Origin: Candidatus Zixiibacteriota bacterium
GTDB taxonomy: Bacteria > Zixibacteria > MSB-5A5 > SM1-73
Direction: 5' to 3'
DNA length: 13,479 nt
Assembly: GCA_020341875.1 (NCBI GenBank)
Contig: CP070839.1
Coordinates: 2,054,539 to 2,068,017 of the forward strand
Shown piece by piece: positions 7,884 through 13,479 of this stretch. Each line of letters starts with the position of its first letter. The first letter of the stretch is position 1. The translations under genes were made by a program, and so were the position numbers. Below the pieces are notes generated by a model. That model made no database searches. It was not told the DNA's origin and saw nothing but the letters and a program-made list of their open reading frames with translations.

Positions 7884-7911
7884 CCGGTACCTAACTTAAG
7901 TCAGGTGCTGG
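7884..7911. repeat. Imperfect palindrome, ACCTAA family copy 2
   Basis: CCGGTACCTAACTT and AAGTCAGGTGCTGG form a 28-base palindrome with three mismatches over 14 pairs. It shares the ACCTAACTT core and the CCGG/CTGG ends with copies 1 and 3. Two of the three mismatches would be G-U pairs in a plus-strand transcript. A further TTAGGT half-site lies just to the left (about 7875-7880). It is 52 bases upstream of the -35 box of the oxidoreductase promoter. Confidence 0.75.
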
Positions 7912-8051
7912 CTATCTCATCCCGTTTTAACTAAAGAATCATTTCTCGATTCTCTTGAGCCAAATCAAGTAAGAAGACGCAACTGAGACAGCTGTGCATA
8001 ATCCATCGTGACGATCCGCTCGATAATCCGTTCAATCCGTTGACAGACCAC

Positions 8052-8085
8052 AAAAAACTGGCGACGAACCAAACCATCCGTCGCC
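8052..8085 (-). terminator. Rho-independent terminator downstream of lpxA
   Basis: On the minus strand GGCGACG and CGTCGCC make a perfect 7-bp stem (8079-8085 with 8060-8066) around a 12-base loop. Two bases later comes a T6 run (8052-8057). It lies about 70 bases after the lpxA stop and ends the lpxC-fabZ/lpxA transcript. Confidence 0.75.
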
Positions 8086-8125
8086 TCACCCAGCAATGCA
8101 GCTATATCAATCCATCTCATCCGCT

Positions 8126-8149
8126 GCCATGAACCGTATGGTTCATGGC
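8126..8149. repeat. 10-bp-arm palindrome just after lpxA
   Basis: GCCATGAACC and GGTTCATGGC are perfect reverse complements around GTAT. It begins 7 bases past the lpxA stop codon, upstream of the real terminator, and has no T-run. It may protect the 3' end of the mRNA from exonucleases or be another dispersed palindrome; its sequence is unrelated to the ACCTAA family. Confidence 0.7.
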
Positions 8150-8155
8150 GTTGAC

Positions 8156-8926
8156 CTATTTGACAATCCCCCTTTCGCTCTTGGCTATGAAGTCTAAAAT
8201 GGTTTGCACCTCAGGTATAGGCTCCAGCTCGGATTTGATCTTCTCGACTGCCTGCGACGTGTTCAGCCTTGATTTGAACAGGATCCTGAATGCTTGGTCC
8301 AGAATCTCCATGGTCTTCTCCGGAAAGCCTCTTCGCGTCAAACCGACCCGGTTAAGCCCCATGGTCTTCAGCGGATAGCCGCCCAAGAGAGCGTAGGGGC
8401 AAACGTCCTTCTGAACCCGGAAGCCCCCACCGATGATGGAGTGTGCTCCGATTTTAACGAACTGGTGTACAGGCACAACTCCGCCAATGATAGCATAATC
8501 GCCTATCTCCACGTGACCGCCTAAGTTAACCGAGTTGGCCAGAATCACATGATCGCCCAGAAGGCAATCATGAGCCACGTGTGCGTAAGCCATGATGAAG
8601 CAGCTCTTCCCCACCACGGTCTCGCCCCGGTATTCAGTTCCGCGATTAAGGGTGGCATACTCCCGCACGGTGGTCCCATCCCCGATGGTGAGGTGTGTTT
8701 TTTCTCCCTTGAACTTCAGATCCTGCGGGAGCGTGCCCAGCACCGCCCCATGGTGAATGCTGCACTTCTCGCCTATCACTGTTCCGGAGTCTATGAGAGC
8801 GTGCGACCCTATTTCCGTACCAGCGCCTATTTGTGCCCCTTCATTTACTATGCTGAAGGGACCAACGTTCACGTCGTCAGCCAGCTTCGCTTTCTGGTGA
8901 ACTATGGCCGTGGGATGAATATCCAT
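8156..8926 (-). CDS. lpxA: Acyl-ACP--UDP-N-acetylglucosamine O-acyltransferase
   Basis: LpxA attaches a 3-hydroxyacyl chain from ACP to the 3-OH of UDP-GlcNAc, the first step of lipid A synthesis in the cytoplasm. The 256-residue protein shows the left-handed beta-helix of hexapeptide repeats (for example ADDVNVGPFSIV, VVGKSCFI, EIGDYAIIGG) and a helical C-terminus with RRGFPEKTM. The catalytic base is His119 in AHVAHDC (His125 in E. coli). Gly183, in LLGGYP, aligns with the E. coli hydrocarbon-ruler residue Gly173, which is linked to long (C14) acyl chains; chain length here is an inference. It follows lpxC-fabZ after 79 bases without a promoter I can recognise, and a terminator lies behind it. 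No clear Shine-Dalgarno sequence precedes the ATG. Confidence 0.96.
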   Translation of the reverse strand: MDIHPTAIVHQKAKLADDVNVGPFSIVNEGAQIGAGTEIGSHALIDSGTVIGEKCSIHHGAVLGTLPQDLKFKGEKTHLTIGDGTTVREYATLNRGTEYRGETVVGKSCFIMAYAHVAHDCLLGDHVILANSVNLGGHVEIGDYAIIGGVVPVHQFVKIGAHSIIGGGFRVQKDVCPYALLGGYPLKTMGLNRVGLTRRGFPEKTMEILDQAFRILFKSRLNTSQAVEKIKSELEPIPEVQTILDFIAKSERGIVK

Positions 8927-8937
8927 AATCGGAATTT

Positions 8938-8983
8938 GAGAGGTGAGTCGTAAATGGGTGGAACCAGCCTTGACCGGCCTCTC
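8938..8983. other. Possible hairpin in the lpxC-fabZ/lpxA gap
   Basis: GAGAGG (8938-8943) pairs with CCTCTC (8978-8983) and, inside a 3x3 internal loop, GTC (8947-8949) pairs with GAC (8972-8974). It overlaps the region just before the lpxA start on the minus strand, where no ribosome binding site is obvious. The structure is weaker than the other palindromes and could be chance. Confidence 0.3.
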
Positions 8984-9005
8984 GGGTTTGCGTGACCCGC
9001 GATCT

Positions 9006-10400
9006 TCACCTATCCACGATGGTTGCCATCAGATTCGCCTCGGTTACCAGATCGCCCTCCACGTATGCCTTCCCCTGCATCTTGCAGGTTCCCCGACGAA
9101 ATTGAGTCATCTCCAACTCGAACCTGATCTGATCTCCCGGCATAACCGGTTTCCGGAAACGTACTCCATCGATTCCCATGAAGTAAACCAGTTTGCCTTC
9201 AGGATCGTCGACGGTGTTCAAGAGGAGGATTCCACCGGCCTGGGCCATGGCCTCCACGATCAGCACCCCCGGCATTATGGGATGGCCGGGGAAGTGGCCG
9301 GAGAAGAAGGGCTCGTTCATGGTCACATTCTTTATCGCCACCACCTTCTTTCTGGGCTGGATGTCGAGCACCCGATCCACCAGCAGGAAGGGGTAGCGAT
9401 GGGGCATGATCTTTAGGATGGCATTTATGTCCAGAAGAAAGTCGCCTACCGCTTTCTTCTGGTATCTGGTGGTTATCTGTTTCTTCTCATACTGTTCCCG
9501 CAGCTTCTTTACCAGTGCCACGTTTGCCGCATGTCCGGATCTTGCCGCCAGAACGTGCCCTTTCAGCGGCACTCCCAGAAGATACACGTCACCCAACAGA
9601 TCCAAGGCCTTGTGCCTGACCGGCTCATTGGGAAATCTCAAACGGACGTCGTTCAGGATTCCCGATTTGCCGACGAATATGTCCTCCTTGACGCCATAGA
9701 GTTTTTTCAATTCCTCAATTCTGGCCTCGCAGTTGTCACCGTCGCAGATAACAACGGCATTGTGGACGCTTCCTCCTTTGGCCAGACCCTCGCGGTACAG
9801 CTCCTCCAGCTCGGTGAAAAAGCAAAAAGTCCGGGCAGGCGCGAATTCCTCCACGAACTCCTTCTCCAGCGAAACCAGGGAGGTATACTGGGTGCCCAGA
9901 GCCGGGTTGCGATAGTCCACCATGAAGGTGATTCTCAGATCGTCCGACGGAACCACCACCAGATCTATCCCTCTCTCCTTTTCAGAGTAGAATAGGGGGG
10001 TATCTATCTCCAGATAGTTCTTGGGAGAATCCTGCTCTTGGGTGCCGGCCTTCAGGATGGCTTCTACAAACGGTAAGGCGCTTCCATCTCCCACCGGAGG
10101 TTCGCTGGAATCCAGCTCGACCTTGAGGTTGTCCAGCTCCAGCCCCGCCAAAGCAGCCAGCACGTGCTCCACCGTGTAGACCTTTGCTTCCCCTTTCTTG
10201 AGTGTGGTGCCCCGGGTGATATCCACCACATGGTCCATGTCTGCCGGGATCTCCGGGGAACCAGCCAGATCCGTTCTCACGAAGGCGATGCCGTGGTCGA
10301 TGGGAGCAGGTTTGAAGGTAATGCTGGTTTTGTTACCGGTATGGAGTCCTGTCCCGGAAAGCGAGACGGATTCCGTGATGGTGCGCTGTCTTTTGATCAT
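9006..10400 (-). CDS. lpxC/fabZ: Fused UDP-3-O-acyl-N-acetylglucosamine deacetylase / 3-hydroxyacyl-ACP dehydratase
   Basis: Two enzymes in one 464-residue chain. Residues 1 to about 310 are LpxC, the zinc deacetylase that commits UDP-3-O-acyl-GlcNAc to lipid A. Glu78-His79 in YTVEHVLAAL, His263 and Asp267 in RHKALDLLGD, and His290 in ARSGHAAN supply the catalytic and zinc-binding residues. Residues about 315 to 464 are FabZ, the hot-dog-fold dehydratase of fatty-acid elongation, with PHRYPFLLVD (333-342), catalytic His369 in GHFPGHP and Glu383 in VEAMAQ. Both active sites look intact, and no stop or frameshift separates the halves. The fusion is known mainly from Bacteroidetes and relatives. 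It joins two activities that draw on the same 3-hydroxyacyl-ACP pool. The start matches the usual LpxC N-terminus and lies about 38 bases after a predicted transcription start. Confidence 0.96.
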   Translation of the reverse strand: MIKRQRTITESVSLSGTGLHTGNKTSITFKPAPIDHGIAFVRTDLAGSPEIPADMDHVVDITRGTTLKKGEAKVYTVEHVLAALAGLELDNLKVELDSSEPPVGDGSALPFVEAILKAGTQEQDSPKNYLEIDTPLFYSEKERGIDLVVVPSDDLRITFMVDYRNPALGTQYTSLVSLEKEFVEEFAPARTFCFFTELEELYREGLAKGGSVHNAVVICDGDNCEARIEELKKLYGVKEDIFVGKSGILNDVRLRFPNEPVRHKALDLLGDVYLLGVPLKGHVLAARSGHAANVALVKKLREQYEKKQITTRYQKKAVGDFLLDINAILKIMPHRYPFLLVDRVLDIQPRKKVVAIKNVTMNEPFFSGHFPGHPIMPGVLIVEAMAQAGGILLLNTVDDPEGKLVYFMGIDGVRFRKPVMPGDQIRFELEMTQFRRGTCKMQGKAYVEGDLVTEANLMATIVDR

Positions 10401-10445
10401 GGAGAGCCTTTGGAAATCAGATACTGGCGACAGTTATCGTTCCTG

Positions 10446-10474
10446 AATAAACCCCATTTTCTCTTCAAAGTCAA
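10446..10474 (-). promoter_or_regulatory. Sigma-70-type promoter for lpxC-fabZ/lpxA
   Basis: On the minus strand TTGACT (10469-10474) is followed by 17 bases and TTTATT (10446-10451, four of six matches to TATAAT). Transcription would start near 10438, about 38 bases before the lpxC-fabZ ATG. It lies directly downstream of a candidate terminator of the channel gene. Confidence 0.6.
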
Positions 10475-10477
10475 GGG

Positions 10478-10515
10478 AAAAAACGTACCGGGGTGTCTCT
10501 CTCTCGAAGCGGCAC
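10478..10515 (-). terminator. Candidate terminator after the mechanosensitive channel gene
   Basis: On the minus strand GTGCCG (10510-10515) can pair with CGGTAC (10485-10490, one G-U pair) and is followed after one base by a T6 run (10478-10483). The loop is long (19 bases), so the hairpin is weak. The same GTGCCG can pair instead with CGGCAC at 10525-10530, giving two mutually exclusive structures. Confidence 0.35.
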
Positions 10516-10632
10516 CGTGGCCCTGTGCCGGATAGGGATGCCTGCTCTGGCGCATGAGTCGGTTCTTCATGATTTAATTCCCGACATGACCGCGGCAGAC
10601 TGCCTGACCGAAGCAGGTTGATGGTCACATCT

Positions 10633-11493
10633 TCACGACTCCTCCTTCTGCATCCAGAGGGTACGCTGGGGAAACGGTATCTCTATTCCTTTCTGGTCGA
10701 AGGCGTACTTTATTCTTCTTCTCAGTTCCCTGGCCACCTCCCACTGCTTTAAGGGGAGGGTTTTGGCTATCATCTTGATGGTCACCTCCGACTCCCCGAA
10801 ATTGTCCACGCCCAGAACCTGCGGATCATCGAGCATGAGCTGGCAGTACCGTTCTTCCCCTCTCATCGTCTTTCCCACCTCCTGCAGCACCTCGATCACC
10901 TGGTCGACATTTTCCTTGTAGGCCACACCGATGTTCAGAACCACCCGGGACCAACCATGGGTCAGGTTCTTCACCGATTGAACTTCGCCGTTGGGTACGG
11001 TATGCACCACCCCCTCCAGGTCTCTTAAGATAGTGGTCCTCATGTTTATCTTCTCCACCAGCCCGGCATGGTCTCCGATCTTAACCACGTCTCCCACCCG
11101 GTATTGATTCTCCATAAGGATAAAGAATCCGGTCAGAAAATCTTTGACCAGCGTCTGTGCCCCAAACCCGATTGCCAGACCGGCTATGCCGACGCCGGCC
11201 AAAAGCGGGGCGATATCCACTCCCACCTCTCTTAGAATCATGAAGCAGGCGATTATGTAGATGAAGACCTTTATGGCGCTGTTGACGATGTTGACCAGAG
11301 TCTCCGCTCTTTTCTCCCTTTCGCTCCTGGTGGTGGGGTCCTCATCCTCGGTGTAGGTCAAGATTCTCCTGCCGGCCAACCGGCTCGCCCGGATCACAAT
11401 CCAGGCGCCGATCAGGATCATTATTATCCTGGGCAGGTGGGCGTAAGCCCATTCTTTGAGCAAAGTCAGGATTCTCAGAAATTCCTGTTCCAT
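10633..11493 (-). CDS. MscS-family small-conductance mechanosensitive ion channel
   Basis: A 286-residue inner-membrane channel that would open under membrane tension to release solutes on osmotic downshock. Three membrane segments are visible: about 20-38, 68-88 and the pore helix region 93-125. The pore helix has the Gly/Ala-rich signature GVGIAGLAIGFGAQTLVKDF (101-120). It is followed by the beta-domain motif NQYRVGDVVKIG (129-140), VPNGEV and the C-terminal cytoplasmic vestibule. This is the short, three-helix MscS/YkuT-like form. The start is well supported: GGAGGA lies just upstream of the ATG. It has its own promoter, and about 230 bases and a second promoter separate it from lpxC-fabZ, so its link to lipid A genes is probably only positional. 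Confidence 0.92.
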   Translation of the reverse strand: MEQEFLRILTLLKEWAYAHLPRIIMILIGAWIVIRASRLAGRRILTYTEDEDPTTRSEREKRAETLVNIVNSAIKVFIYIIACFMILREVGVDIAPLLAGVGIAGLAIGFGAQTLVKDFLTGFFILMENQYRVGDVVKIGDHAGLVEKINMRTTILRDLEGVVHTVPNGEVQSVKNLTHGWSRVVLNIGVAYKENVDQVIEVLQEVGKTMRGEERYCQLMLDDPQVLGVDNFGESEVTIKMIAKTLPLKQWEVARELRRRIKYAFDQKGIEIPFPQRTLWMQKEES

Positions 11494-11548
11494 TTTCCTC
11501 CTCCCGATTCTCTTTGTAAATGTGCCTTATCCAGACTAATCTTCTGGG

Positions 11549-11577
11549 AAGATAAACGCCACCATCCAGAATGTCAA
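11549..11577 (-). promoter_or_regulatory. Sigma-70-type promoter for the mechanosensitive channel gene
   Basis: On the minus strand TTGACA (11572-11577) is followed by 17 bases and TATCTT (11549-11554). Transcription would begin near 11542, with a leader of about 50 bases ending in the strong GGAGGA ribosome binding site. Confidence 0.65.
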
Positions 11578-11617
11578 ATGAATCCGAAGAACCGACGGCC
11601 GGACACAGGTTTAGATT

Positions 11618-11640
11618 CCAGCACCTAAGTTAGGTGCTGG
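11618..11640. repeat. Perfect 11-bp-arm palindrome, ACCTAA family copy 3
   Basis: CCAGCACCTAA and TTAGGTGCTGG are exact reverse complements around a single G. It shares ACCTAA and the CCRG-type ends with copies at 4618-4649 and 7884-7911; the right arm TTAGGTGCTGG closely matches TCAGGTGCTGG of copy 2. It lies 40 bases upstream of the -35 box of the channel promoter, a position similar to that of copy 2 at its promoter. Confidence 0.8.
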
Positions 11641-11780
11641 TGAACAGATGTCTTTCCCAGCGGGAGCTCTTGAAAAAACGCAATGCCTCCGAAAATCTGG
11701 AATCAGACGAGATACGTCCTGGCTTGACCTTCACGGTCGTGAATTTCGGTCCTCTTTCTCGAAGAGGCATGGTTGAGCCA

Positions 11781-11894
11781 TTTTTTTTAAAAATGTGAAA
11801 AAAGTTCTTGACAAACCCCTGTAAACATCGTATTCTCGGCGTGTCAAAGAAAAGTTGGGAGTCGTAGAACCTCTAAAAGTCGCGAAGGGGGTGA
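11781..11894 (+). promoter_or_regulatory. HU gene promoter with upstream A/T tracts and strong ribosome binding site
   Basis: TTGACA (11808-11813), a 17-base spacer and TATTCT (11831-11836) form a near-consensus sigma-70 promoter. Directly upstream, T8, A5 and A6 tracts (11781-11803) look like an UP element or curved DNA. Transcription would start near 11843. The leader ends with AAGGGGGTGA (11885-11894), which matches the ideal Shine-Dalgarno sequence at nine of ten positions, four bases before the ATG. All this fits high expression. Confidence 0.75.
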
Positions 11895-11898
11895 GTAA

Positions 11899-12171
11899 AT
11901 GACCAAAGAGGAACTGGTTGGCAAAATCGCCAAAGAGGCGAAGGTGACCAAGGTGCAGGCCAACAAGGCTATCGGCGCATTCTTTAATGGGGTCACCAGC
12001 TCCTTGAAGAAGGGGAAGAAGGTTAGCTTCGTGGGATTTGGTACCTTCTCCGTAGCTAAGAGGAAGGCCAGAATGGGGAGGAATCCCCAGACCGGCAAGC
12101 CCATCCGGATTGCTGCTTCCAGGGTGCCGAAGTTCAAGGCAGGAAAGCAACTGAAGGACGCCGTGAAGTAA
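11899..12171 (+). CDS. hup: HU-family nucleoid DNA-binding protein
   Basis: A 90-residue protein of the HU/IHF family, the usual length. It forms dimers that bend and wrap DNA. The N-terminal helices (3-38) are followed by VSFVGFGTFSV (42-52), the beta-arm with the intercalating-proline motif RNPQTG (61-66), and PKFKAGKQLKDAV (77-89). Lys and Arg are plentiful throughout. Sequence of this kind fits an HU homodimer better than an IHF subunit, but they cannot be separated firmly by eye. It is monocistronic: own strong promoter, near-ideal ribosome binding site and a terminator 27 bases after the stop. Confidence 0.95.
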   Translation: MTKEELVGKIAKEAKVTKVQANKAIGAFFNGVTSSLKKGKKVSFVGFGTFSVAKRKARMGRNPQTGKPIRIAASRVPKFKAGKQLKDAVK

Positions 12172-12197
12172 CATCTGGCCGCAGGAAAGTGTTCTCG

Positions 12198-12238
12198 AGG
12201 GCAGGGCTCACTAAGTGTGACCCTGCCCTTCTGTTTTT
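12198..12238 (+). terminator. Rho-independent terminator of the HU gene
   Basis: AGGGCAGGG (12198-12206) and CCCTGCCCT (12221-12229) form a perfect 9-bp GC-rich stem, followed after a few bases by T5 (12234-12238). Confidence 0.8.
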
Positions 12239-12481
12239 CACTGCGCAGGCTGCGGCTCTTCCCTCCGCCATGCCGTCTGCTTGGCCCCCCTGGCATCCCC
12301 ACGTGTGTCGTGAAATCCATAAACCGAATTCCGATGATTGGGATTGGCAAGCCGATTAACCCAGAGGACCTGCCATCGCGAGCTCTTCCGTCGATCTCAT
12401 AAGTGCAACCGAGGGACGGCAACACGATGTTGGATGGGCACGGATATGGAGAGCAGCAGGGCCCCTGACTGCATATTTTTG

Positions 12482-12509
12482 TTGACACAAAGAATTACTG
12501 CCTTAAATT
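12482..12509 (+). promoter_or_regulatory. Putative sigma-70-type promoter for ftsK
   Basis: TTGACA (12482-12487), a 16-base spacer and TAAATT (12504-12509, four of six matches). Transcription would start near 12516, about 44 bases before the ftsK ATG. Confidence 0.5.
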
Positions 12510-12559
12510 ACGCTTTCGAGGTGGATACCATTTCCGGAAGCTGATGAGATAAGGTTAAC

Positions 12560-13479
12560 ATGAGAACCTCAAGCGGCGTATCGGACACGAGAAAGAAAGA
12601 GATCCTGGGGATTCTGTTGATTGCCCTGGCAGTGTTTGTGTGCCTCTCACTATTCAGCTACGACAGGGTGAGCGACAATCAGAACATCAAAGAACTCAGC
12701 GGCCTGCGGAGCGCGGTTAAGATTTTTTCCCGGCAGTTCAACAACCAGTGCGGTCCGGTCGGGGCCGGGGTCTCTTATGTCATTCTCTACTCTCTGGGCT
12801 ATTCCGGGTTCTTCATCCCCCTCTTCTTGGTCCTCCTGGGAATAGGCTGCTTTCCGAAAGTGAAACTGGCCGGAGTCTCGAAGAAGATTCTCTTTGCCTT
12901 TGCCTTCGTCTTAGTCTTGGGAATGCTCTCCAGTCTCCCGGCGAAAATCAACCAGGAGGTGATAGACTTTCCTCTGGTAACCGTGGGAGGATGGGTCGCT
13001 GCGACATTCGCAGAAATCTGCTGGAAAGCCCTGGGGGGCGTGGGCTCGTACGTCTTGCTGGTCGCCTTCCTGATCATGCTTGCTGCAATGATCACGCCGT
13101 TCAAACCCAGCGATCTTATTCTCCTGTGCAAGCGCGTGCTGGAACGATTCCTGACGCAAGGACGCAGGTGGCGTGAGTTGAGGAGAATCCACAGGCAGAG
13201 GGTCAGAAGGGAAAAGGAGCTGAAGGCAAAGGAGAAAGCCAGGGAAAAAGCAAAGAAGAAAGCGAAGGAAGAATCGAGGCCAGTGGCCCCGGTGACCCAG
13301 ATAGCTCCGTCTGCCGGCGAGAAGGAGACGGTCTCCCAGATTAAGCCGGCGAGAAAGGAGAAAACGGCGCTGAAACTGGTGCGGGCAGGAGAGAAAAGAA
13401 CGGTGGAAGGAGGATACAGATTCCCCCCCTTGGATCTCTTGGACGATCCTCCCGACGTCAGGGCGTTGCTCTCGGAGGA
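12560..13479 (+). CDS. ftsK: DNA translocase FtsK, N-terminal part
   Basis: Partial gene: 306 codons are visible and the ATPase motor lies beyond the right edge. FtsK is anchored at the division septum and pumps chromosome termini, aiding dimer resolution and segregation. The visible part begins with a membrane domain: hydrophobic segments at about 14-33, 66-97, 108-127 and 160-181, the four-helix layout of FtsK N-termini. A strongly basic, Lys/Arg/Glu-rich linker follows (about 191-240), then a short disordered-looking stretch. GYRFPPLDLLDDPP (285-298) matches the conserved sequence that leads into the alpha domain of FtsK/SpoIIIE. An in-frame stop lies five codons upstream of the chosen ATG, which has an AAGG-type ribosome binding site. 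A SpoIIIE-like name is equally possible until the motor is seen. Confidence 0.9.
   Translation, partial: MRTSSGVSDTRKKEILGILLIALAVFVCLSLFSYDRVSDNQNIKELSGLRSAVKIFSRQFNNQCGPVGAGVSYVILYSLGYSGFFIPLFLVLLGIGCFPKVKLAGVSKKILFAFAFVLVLGMLSSLPAKINQEVIDFPLVTVGGWVAATFAEICWKALGGVGSYVLLVAFLIMLAAMITPFKPSDLILLCKRVLERFLTQGRRWRELRRIHRQRVRREKELKAKEKAREKAKKKAKEESRPVAPVTQIAPSAGEKETVSQIKPARKEKTALKLVRAGEKRTVEGGYRFPPLDLLDDPPDVRALLSE

Larger units (their letters stand above)
7710..8155. other. 446-base intergenic region between the oxidoreductase gene and lpxA
   Basis: No convincing open reading frame or RNA gene was seen. The region holds, from right to left on the minus strand, a palindrome (8126-8149), the lpxA terminator (8052-8085), an ACCTAA-family palindrome (7884-7911) and the promoter of the oxidoreductase-lpxB unit (7803-7831). 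It therefore divides the lpx genes into two transcription units. The stretch 7912-8050 shows nothing I can assign. Confidence 0.7.
11494..11898. other. 405-base divergent intergenic region between the channel and HU genes
   Basis: No convincing coding sequence. It contains the minus-strand channel promoter (11549-11577), an ACCTAA-family palindrome (11618-11640), a short inverted repeat TTCACG-GT-CGTGAA (11730-11743), an A/T-tract block (11781-11803), and the HU promoter (11808-11836) and leader. The segment 11641-11729 shows nothing I can assign. Confidence 0.65.
12172..12559. other. 388-base intergenic region between the HU gene and ftsK
   Basis: The left part holds the HU terminator and the right part the putative ftsK promoter. 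Between them (about 12240-12480) I see no convincing gene, tRNA or repeat, only a short inverted repeat CGCAG-G-CTGCG (12244-12254). Open frames on either strand here have no ribosome binding site and no recognisable protein. Confidence 0.6.

Noticed and set aside
8521..8540. CCTAAGTTAACC inside lpxA resembling the ACCTAA palindrome core
   Set aside because: It lacks the partner arm and lies within conserved LpxA coding sequence, so it is a chance match.
10434..10628. Minus-strand 64-residue open frame between the channel gene and lpxC-fabZ
   Set aside because: It overlaps the predicted lpxC promoter and candidate terminator, lacks a clear ribosome binding site and resembles no known protein.
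12240..12480. Possible structured RNA or tRNA between the HU gene and ftsK
   Set aside because: No T-loop motif, cloverleaf or strong helices were found; only a 5-bp inverted repeat is visible.
11844..12488. Minus-strand 214-residue open frame opposite the HU gene
   Set aside because: It is antisense to a certain HU gene and its terminator, with low-complexity Pro/Ser/Leu composition typical of shadow frames.
12748..13176. Plus-strand open frame in another phase over the start of ftsK
   Set aside because: The FtsK frame gives a coherent membrane domain, linker and conserved motif through the same bases; the alternative is Arg/Gly/Leu-rich shadow sequence.

Overview
The window reads as chromosomal DNA from a Gram-negative, lipopolysaccharide-making bacterium of roughly balanced GC content (judged by eye). 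Ten of the twelve recognisable protein genes are encoded on the minus strand and seven of these concern lipid A and inner-core synthesis. The deacetylase LpxC and the dehydratase FabZ are fused in one 464-residue protein. That fusion is best known from the Bacteroidetes/Chlorobi (FCB) group and related candidate phyla, so an FCB-type or neighbouring candidate-phylum bacterium is the best guess. The species cannot be named from this sequence.

Layout, reading the minus strand from right to left: an MscS-type channel gene (10633-11493) with its own promoter; lpxC-fabZ (9006-10400) with a second promoter; lpxA (8156-8926), followed by a rho-independent terminator (8052-8085); a 446-base gene-free stretch carrying a good promoter; a Gfo/Idh/MocA oxidoreductase (6696-7709); lpxB (5403-6575); a DUF374 acyltransferase (4637-5332); waaA/kdtA (3279-4592); lpxK (2192-3274); nadB (572-2191); and the first 187 codons of guaA (1-563). 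The last four are packed with gaps of 0 to 8 bases and are surely co-transcribed. On the plus strand, a gene for an HU-type nucleoid protein (11899-12171) diverges from the channel gene with a near-consensus promoter and its own terminator. After a 388-base gap, ftsK begins at 12560 and runs off the right edge.

How the genes work together: LpxA, LpxC, LpxB, LpxK and WaaA are five enzymes of the Raetz pathway from UDP-GlcNAc to Kdo-lipid A. FabZ supplies the fatty-acid elongation branch that competes for the same 3-hydroxyacyl-ACP. The DUF374 protein is a probable lipid A acyltransferase. The Gfo/Idh protein, between lpxA and lpxB, may modify the UDP-sugar substrate. LpxD and LpxH/LpxI/LpxG are not in this window. 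NadB (NAD synthesis) and GuaA (GMP synthesis) are housekeeping enzymes riding on the same transcript.

No CRISPR array, transposase, tRNA, rRNA or defence system was seen. The most unusual non-coding signal is a family of three related palindromes built on ACCTAA/TTAGGT (4618-4649, 7884-7911, 11618-11640), all in or at the edge of intergenic gaps. There are also several unrelated perfect or near-perfect palindromes, so that most of the wider gaps in the lpx region contain one.
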